Below, piece after piece: positions 15,973-23,346 of a stretch of DNA of 38,221 nucleotides. The stretch's first letter is position 1, and each line of letters begins with the position of its first letter. Below the pieces are notes generated by a model that was not told the origin of the DNA, did not search any database, and saw only the letters and a list, made by a program, of their open reading frames with translations. A program made the translations under genes and the position numbers. This DNA comes from Phycisphaerae bacterium (lineage in GTDB: Bacteria; Planctomycetota; Phycisphaerae; SM23-33), in assembly GCA_018335035.1 (NCBI GenBank), contig JAGXKT010000015.1:14590-52810 (forward strand), given 5' to 3'.

Positions 15973-16424
15973 TGCTCAAACGCCTCGAACACGCTTCGCA
16001 CCGCAGCCGGGTCCGGCGCCTCGGCCACCGCCTCGGTGAAATCGCCCTGCTTGATCAGCAAGCTCAGATGAGCCAGCAACTTCAGGTAGGACTTCACCTT
16101 CCGCGTTGGTATGCCCATTAGGATGATGAGGCGCACGTTTTGGCCATCAACGGCTTGGAAATCCACGCCGTCCGGCACCCGCCCCACGGCGGCGACGAAA
16201 TCGTCAACGCTGTCGGTCCGCGCGTGCGGAATGGCCACGCCGTGACCGACGCCCGTGGTACTGTCCATCTCGCGGGCGAAGACCGCCCCGAGAAACTCGT
16301 CGAAATCCCGCACGCTTGCATGCCCGCGCAGCGTCTCGGCTACCTCGGCAATCGCCGCTTCCTTCGTCTCGACCTGAAGCGCTGGCAGGATCGTCTCATC
16401 CGTCAGAAATTCATAGAGTCTCAT
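15969..16424 (-). CDS. PTS EIIA domain protein (PtsN/fructose type), stand-alone
   Basis: 151 residues forming one EIIA-2 domain. It contains the phosphorylation motif GVGHGVAIPHART with His67 as the expected phosphorylated residue, followed by DGVDFQAVDGQNVRLIILMG and LKLLAHLSLLIKQ, all standard for the family. Such proteins take a phosphate from HPr-type donors and more often regulate than transport; PtsN in Proteobacteria controls potassium uptake. Here the next gene is a cation antiporter overlapping by 4 nt, and the gene before it is another EIIA, also overlapping by 4 nt. No PTS membrane permease is near, so a regulatory role in ion transport is the natural reading (inference). Confidence 0.92.
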   Translation of the reverse strand: MRLYEFLTDETILPALQVETKEAAIAEVAETLRGHASVRDFDEFLGAVFAREMDSTTGVGHGVAIPHARTDSVDDFVAAVGRVPDGVDFQAVDGQNVRLIILMGIPTRKVKSYLKLLAHLSLLIKQGDFTEAVAEAPDPAAVRSVFEAFEQ

Positions 16425-17158
16425 CGTTGGCCTTTCGCAACGCGCTGCTCAGCGGCATCGCACTCCAGGACACCTGCCGCCCGCCGGATGAACGCCTGCA
16501 CGTCGCGGCGGCTACGAATCCGCTCGATGTCGTGCATCAATCGCTGGTCCCGCGCCAACCAGCCGATCTTGGCCATCAACTGGAGGTGAATCTCCTCGCG
16601 GGTCGAACAGATCAGGAAGAACACGTGAACCCGCTGGTCGTCCACGGCGTCAAAGTCCGTCCCGTCCGGACAGACACCCAAGGCGACGGCCGGCTCAGGA
16701 AACATCCCCGGAACCGGTCGCCGCGGGTGGGGAATCGCGATGCGGTGTCCCACGGCCGTGCTCATCATCCGCTCGCGCTCCAGCAGTCCGGCAAGCAGCC
16801 GCTCCGGCTCGCGAGCGAAGCCCGTCTCCCGCAACGGCGTCATAAGCTGCCGCAGGATGCCCTCCTTCGGCGCCGGCGTCACACACGGATTGGACAGCTC
16901 GACGCGAATCACCTCATGCAGCGGAAGCAGTGGGCGATCCGCCTCGACCAGCTCGGCCGCCTCCGGCACCATCGTCTGCATCCGTCCGGCCAGCCAGTCA
17001 CGCACGACCGACCGCAGAAACCGCCACTGGCTGGCGATCTTCGCCGCCGGTATCTCGCCCCGCTGTGCCATCCGCACCACCGTCCGCTCGGCGAGCTGTA
17101 GATACGCCGCCACCTCGCTGACCGTCATCACTTCTCGATCGTGCTCGGCTGCAGTCAT
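16421..17158 (-). CDS. Excisionase-type HTH fused to PTS EIIA domain
   Basis: 245 residues. Residues 11-58 are a helix-turn-helix of the excisionase/MerR-like DNA-binding type (VSEVAAYLQLAERTVVRMAQ then GEIPAAKIASQWRFLRSVV). Residues 85-235 form an EIIA-2 domain with STAVGHRIAIPHPRRPVPGM (His144) and DGTDFDAVDDQRVHVFFLI. A phosphorylation-controlled DNA-binding or target-binding protein is likely. Second gene of the operon: 16 nt after the microprotein stop and overlapping the stand-alone EIIA by ATGA. The start at 17158 has only a weak TAGGT 15 nt upstream; MTVSEV at 17128 is an alternative that keeps the whole HTH. Likely regulates its own operon or sits on the antiporter; neither is shown. 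Confidence 0.88.
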   Translation of the reverse strand: MTAAEHDREVMTVSEVAAYLQLAERTVVRMAQRGEIPAAKIASQWRFLRSVVRDWLAGRMQTMVPEAAELVEADRPLLPLHEVIRVELSNPCVTPAPKEGILRQLMTPLRETGFAREPERLLAGLLERERMMSTAVGHRIAIPHPRRPVPGMFPEPAVALGVCPDGTDFDAVDDQRVHVFFLICSTREEIHLQLMAKIGWLARDQRLMHDIERIRSRRDVQAFIRRAAGVLECDAAEQRVAKGQR

Positions 17159-17174
17159 CGGTACACACGCCGAC

Positions 17175-17255
17175 CTACTGACAGGCCGTTTGCAATGCCC
17201 ATATCAACAGAAACACCCCCGCCAAGAACACCAAGTGGAATGCCAAACGCCTCAT
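17175..17255 (-). CDS. 26-residue membrane microprotein leading the antiporter operon
   Basis: ATG at 17255, TAG at 17175. A good ribosome site (GAGGGAT) lies about six bases before the start, and the gene ends 16 nt before the HTH-EIIA start. The peptide begins MRR, then LAFHLVFLAGVFLLIWAL and ends QTACQ: one hydrophobic helix with a positive N-terminus, so N-in single-span topology. In size and makeup it is like KdpF and other one-helix transporter subunits, though I see no sequence match. It lies between a predicted promoter (17355-17382) and the operon. What could argue against it is length alone, since 27 codons occur by chance; the ribosome site, hydrophobicity and placement argue for it. 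Confidence 0.45.
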   Translation of the reverse strand: MRRLAFHLVFLAGVFLLIWALQTACQ

Positions 17256-17354
17256 ATCATCCCTCTCGCTCGTCGCCGCCACACCGCACCGGCTCCCCGC
17301 GTCGGCCGGAACCACGTTTTTGCGTAATGAGGCCACCTAAAGACCTCGTAGTAC

Positions 17355-17382
17355 ATCATAATGCCTCATAGTGCATACGCAA
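17355..17382 (-). promoter_or_regulatory. Predicted promoter of the EIIA-antiporter operon
   Basis: Minus strand: TTGCGT (17377-17382), 16-bp spacer, TATGAT (17355-17360), in a locally AT-rich stretch. The leader to the microprotein start is about 93 nt. It is back to back with the plus-strand promoter at 17422-17451. Confidence 0.45.
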
Positions 17383-17421
17383 GCCATTTCCGGGCGTACC
17401 GGACGCTTTGGGCAAAAAAAC

Positions 17422-17451
17422 TGGACCTGCGACGGGCGTTGTGCATAAACT
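17422..17451 (+). promoter_or_regulatory. Predicted promoter of the 254-residue unknown gene
   Basis: Plus strand: TGGACC (17422-17427), 18-bp spacer, TAAACT (17446-17451). The -35 matches the one ahead of the propeller-dikinase unit. Leader about 95 nt. Confidence 0.35.
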
Positions 17452-17550
17452 GCCGTAGTTTACGAGCCAAGCGACGAGGCGTTTGGCGCCGCCCGGGCTA
17501 TGGACATCGCGCGCGGATGCGAGCGAGACGAAGAAGCGGAAAGGCACGCT

Positions 17551-18315
17551 ATGACCACACACCTATACCTGTCTATGATCCCCGAAGCGCTAGTCGTCTC
17601 GATGCTCCCGCCGGACCAATTCAGCACGTACTTGGCCACGGGCACCCAGAAGCGATCGCGCGGACAGGCGATGTTTTTCGAGCTGCCCAGCGACTTCTCC
17701 AGCGAGGCGTTTGATGTGTCGGCCGCGCGCGCCAAGTGCGTGCCCCACAGCGACGGCACGCCGAAGCGGTCGTTGTACGTGTCGGTCTACCGCGTGCTGG
17801 AGCAGGTACCGACCGAGGCGCTGGGGAGCTTGTGGCTGGTGACACAGGACGGGCGGCCGCTGGAGCTGACGCGCGGCGAACTGCCAGAGTCGTTCGGCGG
17901 CACGTTCCACCTGTATCAGGAGGTCTGCCCGGTTCACCCGCGCGTGGTCTCCACGATGGACCCGCGCGAGTTTGCACGCTTTATCACCGCCCCACGCCGC
18001 GCGGTATCCGTACCGCGAATCTGTTTCGGCGAGTTGGCGCTGGGCGAGCTGGCCGAGGACCCGGACGGTGGCGAGGTCCATAACCTGCCCTATGATAACG
18101 TCGCGCACCTGCGTGACTGCCTGCGACAGCTTCGCGGCAGCGAGCAGAAGGCCACCAAAACCGTCAACCGCATTCAGCCGCAGCAGTTTCCCTACCGCTG
18201 CGTGTGCAACGGCTTTTTCGTCGGCGATGCCGAATCGCTGGCGTACTGGCCCTTCCCGACGCGCGACCAATTCGAGACGACCTACCACGACTGGTGGCGC
18301 TCAGCGAACGTCTAG
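17551..18315 (+). CDS. Conserved-looking unknown protein, 254 residues
   Basis: I do not recognise this protein. From MTTHLYLSMIPEALVVSMLP it is a soluble alpha/beta sequence without signal peptide or membrane segment. It has well-defined strands (YVSVYRVLEQVP, SLWLVTQDGRPLELT, GTFHLYQEVCPVHPRVVSTM), several Cys, and a C-terminal block FPYRCVCNGFFVGDAESLAYWPFPTRDQFE rich in aromatics. The start ATG has GGAAAGG eight bases upstream and codon usage is like that of its neighbours, so it is a real gene. The downstream mutarotase-like gene begins 33 nt later, so they probably share a transcript. No motif points to catalysis. Confidence 0.8.
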   Translation: MTTHLYLSMIPEALVVSMLPPDQFSTYLATGTQKRSRGQAMFFELPSDFSSEAFDVSAARAKCVPHSDGTPKRSLYVSVYRVLEQVPTEALGSLWLVTQDGRPLELTRGELPESFGGTFHLYQEVCPVHPRVVSTMDPREFARFITAPRRAVSVPRICFGELALGELAEDPDGGEVHNLPYDNVAHLRDCLRQLRGSEQKATKTVNRIQPQQFPYRCVCNGFFVGDAESLAYWPFPTRDQFETTYHDWWRSANV

Positions 18316-18348
18316 CCCGGGACAGGTCCAATTGAGGAACCCCATACG

Positions 18349-19488
18349 ATGGCCCAAGCGACTTACGCAGACGATCTGGCGTTCTGCCAGAAGCACGCAC
18401 AACTCATCGAACTGACAAACGGCGCAGCCCGCGTGGTCGTCGCCCCCGACTGGCAGGGACGCGTGATGACCTCCTCGCTTGCCGGCGCGGACGGTGCGAG
18501 TTTCGGCTGGGTGCACCGCGCGTTCATCGACGCCGGGCAGACCGGCACCGCCTTCGACAACTACGGAGGCGAAGACCGCTTCTGGCTGGGCCCGGAGGCC
18601 GGGCAGTTCGGGCTGTGGTTCGCCCCCGGCGAGCCGTTCGACCTGGATCACTGGACAACGCCGGACGGGTTCAACACGGGCGCGTTCGCCGTGGACGCGC
18701 AAGACGCGGCCTCGGTCGCCTTGAGCCGCCGGTTCAGCGTCACCAACGCCGGCGGCACGTCGTTTGACTGCTCCGTGTGGCGAACGATCGAACTGATCGG
18801 CGCCGACAGGGCGAGCACGTTGCTGGGCGTCGACGTGCCCGACGGCGTCTCGATGGTCGGCTTCGCGTCGATCAATCAACTCGGCAACGCCGGCGAGAAG
18901 CCCTGGACGCGGGAGGCCGGTCTGCTGAGCGTGTGGATTCTCGGACAGTTCAAACCCCTGGCGAACGGCAAGGTTATCGTCCCGTTCGTCGCCGGGGACG
19001 AGGCCACGCTGGGCACGAAGGTCACCACCGACTACTTCGGCGAGCTGCCGCCCGAGCGTTGCCACGTGGGCGAGTACTGCGTCTTGTTCACAGTCGACGG
19101 GCAGCATCGCAGCAAGATCGGCATTTCACCGGCGCGGGCCAAGGACGTCCTCGGCAGCTACGACCCGGACGGCAAGGTGCTGACGATCGTGCAGTTTTCG
19201 CTGCCGGCCGGGGCGGCCGAGCTGCCCTACGTCAACAGCTTGTGGGAGCAGCAGGACGAGCCGTTCGCCGGCGACGCGGTCAACAGCTACAACGACGGAC
19301 CGCCGGAGCCCGGCGCCGCGCCGTTGGGGCCCTTCTACGAGATCGAGACGTCCAGCCCGGCCGCGGAACTGGCGCCCGGCGAGAGCATCACGCACACGCA
19401 CCGCACCTTCCACTTCGCCGGGAAGCGCGACGCGCTGGACGCCCTGTCCAGGGCGCTGCTGGGCGCCTCTCTGGCCGATATCGTTTAG
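18349..19488 (+). CDS. Galactose-mutarotase-fold protein, similar to DUF6786
   Basis: 379 residues, mostly beta strand, soluble, no signal peptide. The N-terminal IELTNGAARVVVAPDWQGRVMTSS, then FGWVHRAFID, YGGEDRFWLGPEAGQFGLWF and PLGPFYEIETSSPAAELAPGESITHTHRTFHF, match what I recall of the DUF6786 family, which shares the aldose-1-epimerase beta-sandwich. Family function is unknown; sugar binding or modification is plausible because WLGPEGGQF-like loops line the substrate cleft of mutarotases. ATG has GAGGAA about 10 nt upstream. It is probably co-transcribed with the unknown gene before it. Confidence 0.7.
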   Translation: MAQATYADDLAFCQKHAQLIELTNGAARVVVAPDWQGRVMTSSLAGADGASFGWVHRAFIDAGQTGTAFDNYGGEDRFWLGPEAGQFGLWFAPGEPFDLDHWTTPDGFNTGAFAVDAQDAASVALSRRFSVTNAGGTSFDCSVWRTIELIGADRASTLLGVDVPDGVSMVGFASINQLGNAGEKPWTREAGLLSVWILGQFKPLANGKVIVPFVAGDEATLGTKVTTDYFGELPPERCHVGEYCVLFTVDGQHRSKIGISPARAKDVLGSYDPDGKVLTIVQFSLPAGAAELPYVNSLWEQQDEPFAGDAVNSYNDGPPEPGAAPLGPFYEIETSSPAAELAPGESITHTHRTFHFAGKRDALDALSRALLGASLADIV

Positions 19489-19720
19489 ATCGCGCTAGCG
19501 GAAGATCGCTTCGGCAGCGCTGCCTCACTAACGTGCAGTAGACCATCAGGTGGTTTGTGGCGGTTTGTCTGCATAGAATTATGTAACAAGTGCATGTAAT
19601 GCTTAGGCTGCGTCAGGGTCGGCAAGTGTTTCAGGTGCTCAACAAGCATGCTCCCGCGTTGGGAGCTTTCCTGAGCCGGGCCCGTCAGCGCCCGCATGCC
19701 GCCAGATTGGGAGATAGGTC
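19489..19720. promoter_or_regulatory. Leader with competing anti-SD hairpin before the 22-mer repeat gene
   Basis: 232-nt spacer, more AT-rich around 19550-19605, with -10-like TAGAAT (19574-19579) and TGTAAT (19595-19600) but no convincing -35. A hairpin GCTCCC-GCGTT-GGGAGC (19650-19666) has a right arm containing TTGGGAG (19659-19665). The same TTGGGAG recurs at 19707-19713 as the ribosome site of the next gene. CTCCC (19651-19655) can therefore pair with either copy, which would hide or free the ribosome site. A structural possibility only. Confidence 0.35.
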
Positions 19721-20218
19721 ATGGGTAAATCCGTTCTGTCCAGCATCGTAAAGGCCGCAAAAATGGCCACCATCGGCGCGATCAAGAGCGCCGGCGACGT
19801 CGGCGAGAGCGTCGTCCAGGCCACGCGTGATATGGTCTGCACCGCCCTCCAGGGTGTCACGGATGTAACCGTGGCGGCGGAGGAAAGCGTCGGCAAAATC
19901 ATCCGCGGAGCGATCCAGGCAGCGTCGGATGTCGGCTCGGACGTGGTCAAGACGGCACGGAAGGCCGCGTACGGCGCCGTGAAGGCCGCCCACGAAACCG
20001 GTGCCGACGTGTCGAAGACGGCGGTCGCGGCCGTACGCGGGAGCATCGAAGCGGCCGAAGATATCGGCGGCGATGCCAACAAGGTCATGAAAGGCGCCGT
20101 CACAGGTGCGATCGAAGCGGCCGGCGACATTAGCGAAGAGACCGCCCACTCCGTGCGCGACGCTCTGACCGCCTCGATCGACGGCGCCAGGGACGTGATC
20201 AAGTCGACCTACAAGTAA
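19721..20218 (+). CDS. Amphipathic 22-residue repeat protein (apolipoprotein/phasin-like)
   Basis: 165 residues with an exact 22-residue period: Gly-initiated units at 19, 63, 85, 107 and 129, with weaker units at 41 and 151. The unit is roughly GAIxAAxDVGxDVxKxARxAAx, for example GAIQAASDVGSDVVKTARK and GAVKAAHETGADVSKTAVA, and splits into two 11-mers. This gives long amphipathic helices with Ala/Val on one face and Lys/Asp/Glu at the edges, the type seen in apolipoproteins, perilipins, alpha-synuclein, LEA proteins and phasins. No signal peptide or full membrane helix; one cysteine. A role in coating lipid droplets or polyhydroxyalkanoate granules, binding curved membranes, or stress protection is possible. 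The ribosome site TTGGGAG is eight bases before ATG. I do not recognise a named family. Confidence 0.82.
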   Translation: MGKSVLSSIVKAAKMATIGAIKSAGDVGESVVQATRDMVCTALQGVTDVTVAAEESVGKIIRGAIQAASDVGSDVVKTARKAAYGAVKAAHETGADVSKTAVAAVRGSIEAAEDIGGDANKVMKGAVTGAIEAAGDISEETAHSVRDALTASIDGARDVIKSTYK

Positions 20219-20274
20219 CGCTCGTTCTGCGACGAACGGCGTCGCACGGTCCCGCATGAGAGATTCGCAAGCTC

Positions 20275-21360
20275 GTGCCCGCTCGGTCTAAACGATTCGC
20301 GCGCCGGGTGCAGCGTTTCCTGGCGGCCCCGAGTGACGAACTCGGGCAGTGGATGCGCCTTCTGCGCCACCAGGTGCGGATGTGGCGGCTGTGTGCGCAG
20401 CGGCTGCGCGAAAACAACGCGATGACATTGGCCGCGGCGATGGCGTTTCGCACGATCTTCGCGTTGATCCCGACGCTGGTGCTGGCCTACGTGGCGCTGA
20501 AGCCGTTCGGCGCGCTGGACATTCAATCGCAGGTTCGCGGGCTGCTGCGCCAGGGCGGGCTGGACGAAGTGCGTATCGCCGGTTCGGACGGCGAGGACGC
20601 GCCCCACCGCCGTGACGCGCCGGCCACGTCGACACGCCCGCATCGGCCCCGTCGCGACCGCCCGCGTACGCTCGTCGGACACGTCGAACGCCTCGTCGGA
20701 AACGTCGAGCAGAAGCTTACGCTCGGGCGGATCGGCCCGATCGGCGTGCTGTGGTTGATCTACTCGGCCGTGGCGCTGCTGACGGCCGTGGAGCGGTCCC
20801 TCAACCGCGTCTTCGACGCGCCGCGATCGCGAGGATTCCTTCATCGCGCCATGCTGTACTGGGCGGCGGTGACGCTCCTGCCGCTGACGTTCCTGGCCGC
20901 CCACTGGGCGACCGGGCGCGTGGCGGACGCCGCCGACGGCATCCCCGCCGTCGGCTGGCTGCTGGCGTGGCTGGCGCGCACACCGGCCGCTGCCGTCGGC
21001 GTCATCCTGTTGGCTGGCGTCTACTGCGCCATGCCCAACACCCGCGTGCGCTTCCGCTACGCCGTCAGCGGAGCGCTGGTCGCGGTGATTTGCTGGCTGA
21101 TCGCACAATGGGGCTTCCGGCTGTTCGTGGTCCACGCCGCGACGCGCAGCATTTACGGCGCCCTGGCGCTGTTGCCGCTGTTTCTGATCTGGCTCTACCT
21201 GTGGTGGATCATCTTTCTGTTCGGCGCGGTGTTGACGTACGCGGCCGGGAACGTCAACGCTCTCCGCACCGACGACGCGCCGCGCGACCGGCCGGGCGAG
21301 CGCCCGGTCGAGTCGGCGAGTGCAGGCGCTCCGCCCCCGCGCGGGCAGGAGGCGTCGTGA
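20275..21360 (+). CDS. YihY/BrkB-family (UPF0761) membrane protein
   Basis: 361 residues. The membrane part begins with the family block LRENNAMTLAAAMAFRTIFALIPTLVL (about 45-72); later blocks are LWLIYSAVALLTAVERSLNRVFD, GVILLAGVYCAMPNTRVRFRYAVSGAL and SIYGALALLPLFLIWLYLWWIIFLFGAVLTYA. Six membrane segments are expected. A hydrophilic insertion of about 70 residues (80-150, Arg/Pro rich) separates the first two. Members were once called ribonuclease BN; that assignment is wrong and they are inner-membrane proteins of unclear function. GTG at 20275 is the first usable start; an upstream TGA blocks extension and the ribosome site is poor. An ATG at residue 27 is possible. The last base is shared with the corA start (TGATG), so translation is coupled. 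Confidence 0.85.
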   Translation: MPARSKRFARRVQRFLAAPSDELGQWMRLLRHQVRMWRLCAQRLRENNAMTLAAAMAFRTIFALIPTLVLAYVALKPFGALDIQSQVRGLLRQGGLDEVRIAGSDGEDAPHRRDAPATSTRPHRPRRDRPRTLVGHVERLVGNVEQKLTLGRIGPIGVLWLIYSAVALLTAVERSLNRVFDAPRSRGFLHRAMLYWAAVTLLPLTFLAAHWATGRVADAADGIPAVGWLLAWLARTPAAAVGVILLAGVYCAMPNTRVRFRYAVSGALVAVICWLIAQWGFRLFVVHAATRSIYGALALLPLFLIWLYLWWIIFLFGAVLTYAAGNVNALRTDDAPRDRPGERPVESASAGAPPPRGQEAS

Positions 21361-22424
21361 TGGCACGCCTGTTTCCATCGCTGTCGCGTAAGCGGAATCT
21401 TCCACCGGGCACGCCGGTGTACGTCGGCGCGCCGCGGGCCGAGCCGGTCCGCATCACGGTCATCGACTACGACCCGGACCGCGCCGAGCTGCGCGCGGTC
21501 GACACGCCGCAAGACTGCTTCGCCTATCGGGACAACGACTCGGTCACCTGGATCAACGTCGACGGCGTCCACGAGCCGCAGATCGTCCAGGCACTCGGGC
21601 GGCACTTCGGCCTCCATCCGCTCGTCCAGGAGGACATCCTCAACACCACCCAGCAGCCCAAGTGCGAAGACTTCGGCGACTACGTGTGCCTCTTCGTCAA
21701 GATGCTCCAGTGGTCCGACGACGCCGACGGCATCACCAGCGAGCACGTCAGCTTGATCCTAGGGCGGGGGTTCGTGATCTCGTTCCAGCAGCGGTCCGGC
21801 GACGTGTTCCAGGCCGTCCGCGACCGCATCCGAGACAACGCCGGGCGCATCCGCACCATGGGTGCCGACTATCTCGCCTACGCGCTGCTGGACGCCGTGG
21901 TGGACGGGTACTTCGCCGCGCTCGAGCAGCGCGCCGAGCGCATCGAGTCGATCGAGGCCGAACTGGTCGAGCGGCCGACGCCGACGACGCTGGCGCACAT
22001 CCACCGCCTGCGGCGCGAGGGTCTGATGCTCCGCCGCGCGGTCCGCCCGACGCGCGAAATGACCGCGGCGCTCGACCGCGGCGGCTCGGCGTTGATCTCG
22101 CCCGAGGTGGCGCCCTACCTGCGCGACCTGTACGACCACGCCGTGCAGGTAATTGACACGGCCGAGACGTTCCGCGAGATGCTCACCGGCATGCTGGACA
22201 CGTACCTATCCAGCCAGTCCAACCGGATGAACGAGGTGATGAAGGTCCTGACGATGATCGCGACGATCTTCATCCCGCTGACGTTCATCGCCGGCATCTA
22301 CGGGATGAACTTCCAGCACATGCCGGAACTGACCCGCCCGTGGGCCTACCCCGCCGTACTGGGCGTCATGGCCGTTATCACACTGGCCATGCTCGTCTGG
22401 TTCCGTCGCAAGCGGTGGTTGTAG
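21360..22424 (+). CDS. corA: CorA-family magnesium/divalent cation channel
   Basis: 354 residues. The large cytoplasmic N-terminal domain ends in a long stalk helix (around DTYLSSQSNRMNEVMKVLTMI), then two membrane segments flank the signature YGMNF (IYGMNFQHMPEL), and the chain ends in a short basic tail (WFRRKRWL). A pentameric channel for Mg2+ and related ions in the inner membrane. Family motifs VQEDILNTTQQPKCEDFGDYV and FVISFQQ are clear. Coupled to the YihY gene (TGATG); AGGAGG lies inside the end of yihY. The two membrane proteins may function in the same stress or ion context, but that is inferred only from co-transcription. Confidence 0.93.
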   Translation: MARLFPSLSRKRNLPPGTPVYVGAPRAEPVRITVIDYDPDRAELRAVDTPQDCFAYRDNDSVTWINVDGVHEPQIVQALGRHFGLHPLVQEDILNTTQQPKCEDFGDYVCLFVKMLQWSDDADGITSEHVSLILGRGFVISFQQRSGDVFQAVRDRIRDNAGRIRTMGADYLAYALLDAVVDGYFAALEQRAERIESIEAELVERPTPTTLAHIHRLRREGLMLRRAVRPTREMTAALDRGGSALISPEVAPYLRDLYDHAVQVIDTAETFREMLTGMLDTYLSSQSNRMNEVMKVLTMIATIFIPLTFIAGIYGMNFQHMPELTRPWAYPAVLGVMAVITLAMLVWFRRKRWL

Positions 22425-22537
22425 CGCTCGTGCCGTGTACGTTCGTCCCGAACAGATTGCCTCCCCGTCTGACGGCGTGCTTGCGTTTGCAGGGCGCCGT
22501 ACTTCTTCGCATGGGTCCGCAGGCACGCTTGCAAGAT

Positions 22538-22567
22538 GCCGTGCTTCCCCGCAAGCGGAAGCATGGC
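22538..22567. terminator. Hairpin between convergent corA and a membrane-protein gene
   Basis: Perfect 11-bp stem with one G-U pair: GCCGTGCTTCC (22538-22548), 8-nt loop, GGAAGCATGGC (22557-22567). It lies between a plus and a minus stop codon, a fitting place for a bidirectional terminator. No T-run follows on either strand, so Rho-independent function is uncertain. The rest of 22425-22590 holds only shorter inverted words (GCTTGC/GCAAG). Confidence 0.4.
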
Positions 22568-22590
22568 ACCCCGCTGCGTCCTACGTCCAT

Positions 22591-23289
22591 TCAGCGCCGC
22601 CGCAGCGCCAGGCGCGTCAGAGCGGCGACGCCCGCGAGGGCGGGCCAGAGCAGCACGCACCAGCGGGGCTCGGGAAGCCACGATCCGCGGAAGGAGGCCA
22701 ACTGCCAGGCGTGCACGGCGGGCGCGACGCGGGCGACGACCGCGGCGGCCGAGGGCGTGGCGAACTCCGCGGCGATGTAGTACACCGCGGGCCCGCCGAG
22801 AGCGACGACCAGCAGGCCGAGAAGCATCCCCCACGCGCCCCGAGCGGCCCCGGTATCGCTGCGCGGACCGGTACACCACGTGCCAGCCGCCAGCGGAAGG
22901 GTCCACACGGCCGCGACGTACATCGCCACGCGAACCACGTCGCCGACCGTGGCGTCGGCGACCCACCCGGCGGCGACGTAGAACGGTACCGTCGCCAGCA
23001 GCCAGCCGAGAAGTTCAACGGCGCCGGCCGCGGCGTTGTCAGCAGTGCCACCGGCAGCAGAGCTGCCGGCCCTGTGAAGCTGCGCCAAGGGCCAGACGAC
23101 GAGGGCAAACAGCACCTGCCCGGCCGCGAGAATCGACAGCGCCGGTAGCGCCGCCCCGCCGGCGCCCGGCGAGACGTACGCGAGATGCGGGTACAGCCCC
23201 AGCGCCACGGCGAGAACGCACATCGCCAGATAGCCGGCGCCCTGAAGGCGCCACAGGGCCGAACACACGAAATTCACCACGGAGCCCAC
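22591..23289 (-). CDS. Polytopic membrane protein of unknown function
   Basis: 232 residues with about six hydrophobic segments (AGYLAMCVLAVALGLYP, ALSILAAGQVLFALVVWPLA, LLGWLLATVPFYVAAGWVA, MYVAAVWTLPLAAGTW, WGMLLGLLVVALGGPAVYYI, CVLLWPALAGVAALTRLAL). Not recognised. It is next downstream of ftsQ, 57 nt away, with no own promoter visible, so it may be the last gene of the mur-ddl-ftsQ operon. Several of its features (six spans, no catalytic motif) are seen in ABC-type permease components and integral scaffold proteins, but none is specific. The start GTG at 23289 has no clear ribosome site; GTG codons a little further in are alternatives. Confidence 0.7.
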   Translation of the reverse strand: MGSVVNFVCSALWRLQGAGYLAMCVLAVALGLYPHLAYVSPGAGGAALPALSILAAGQVLFALVVWPLAQLHRAGSSAAGGTADNAAAGAVELLGWLLATVPFYVAAGWVADATVGDVVRVAMYVAAVWTLPLAAGTWCTGPRSDTGAARGAWGMLLGLLVVALGGPAVYYIAAEFATPSAAAVVARVAPAVHAWQLASFRGSWLPEPRWCVLLWPALAGVAALTRLALRRR

Positions 23290-23346
23290 GAGGATTCGCT
23301 AAGCCGTCTATGCAGCGTCCGTCCGGATCGCCCAGACGCGCGCCGT

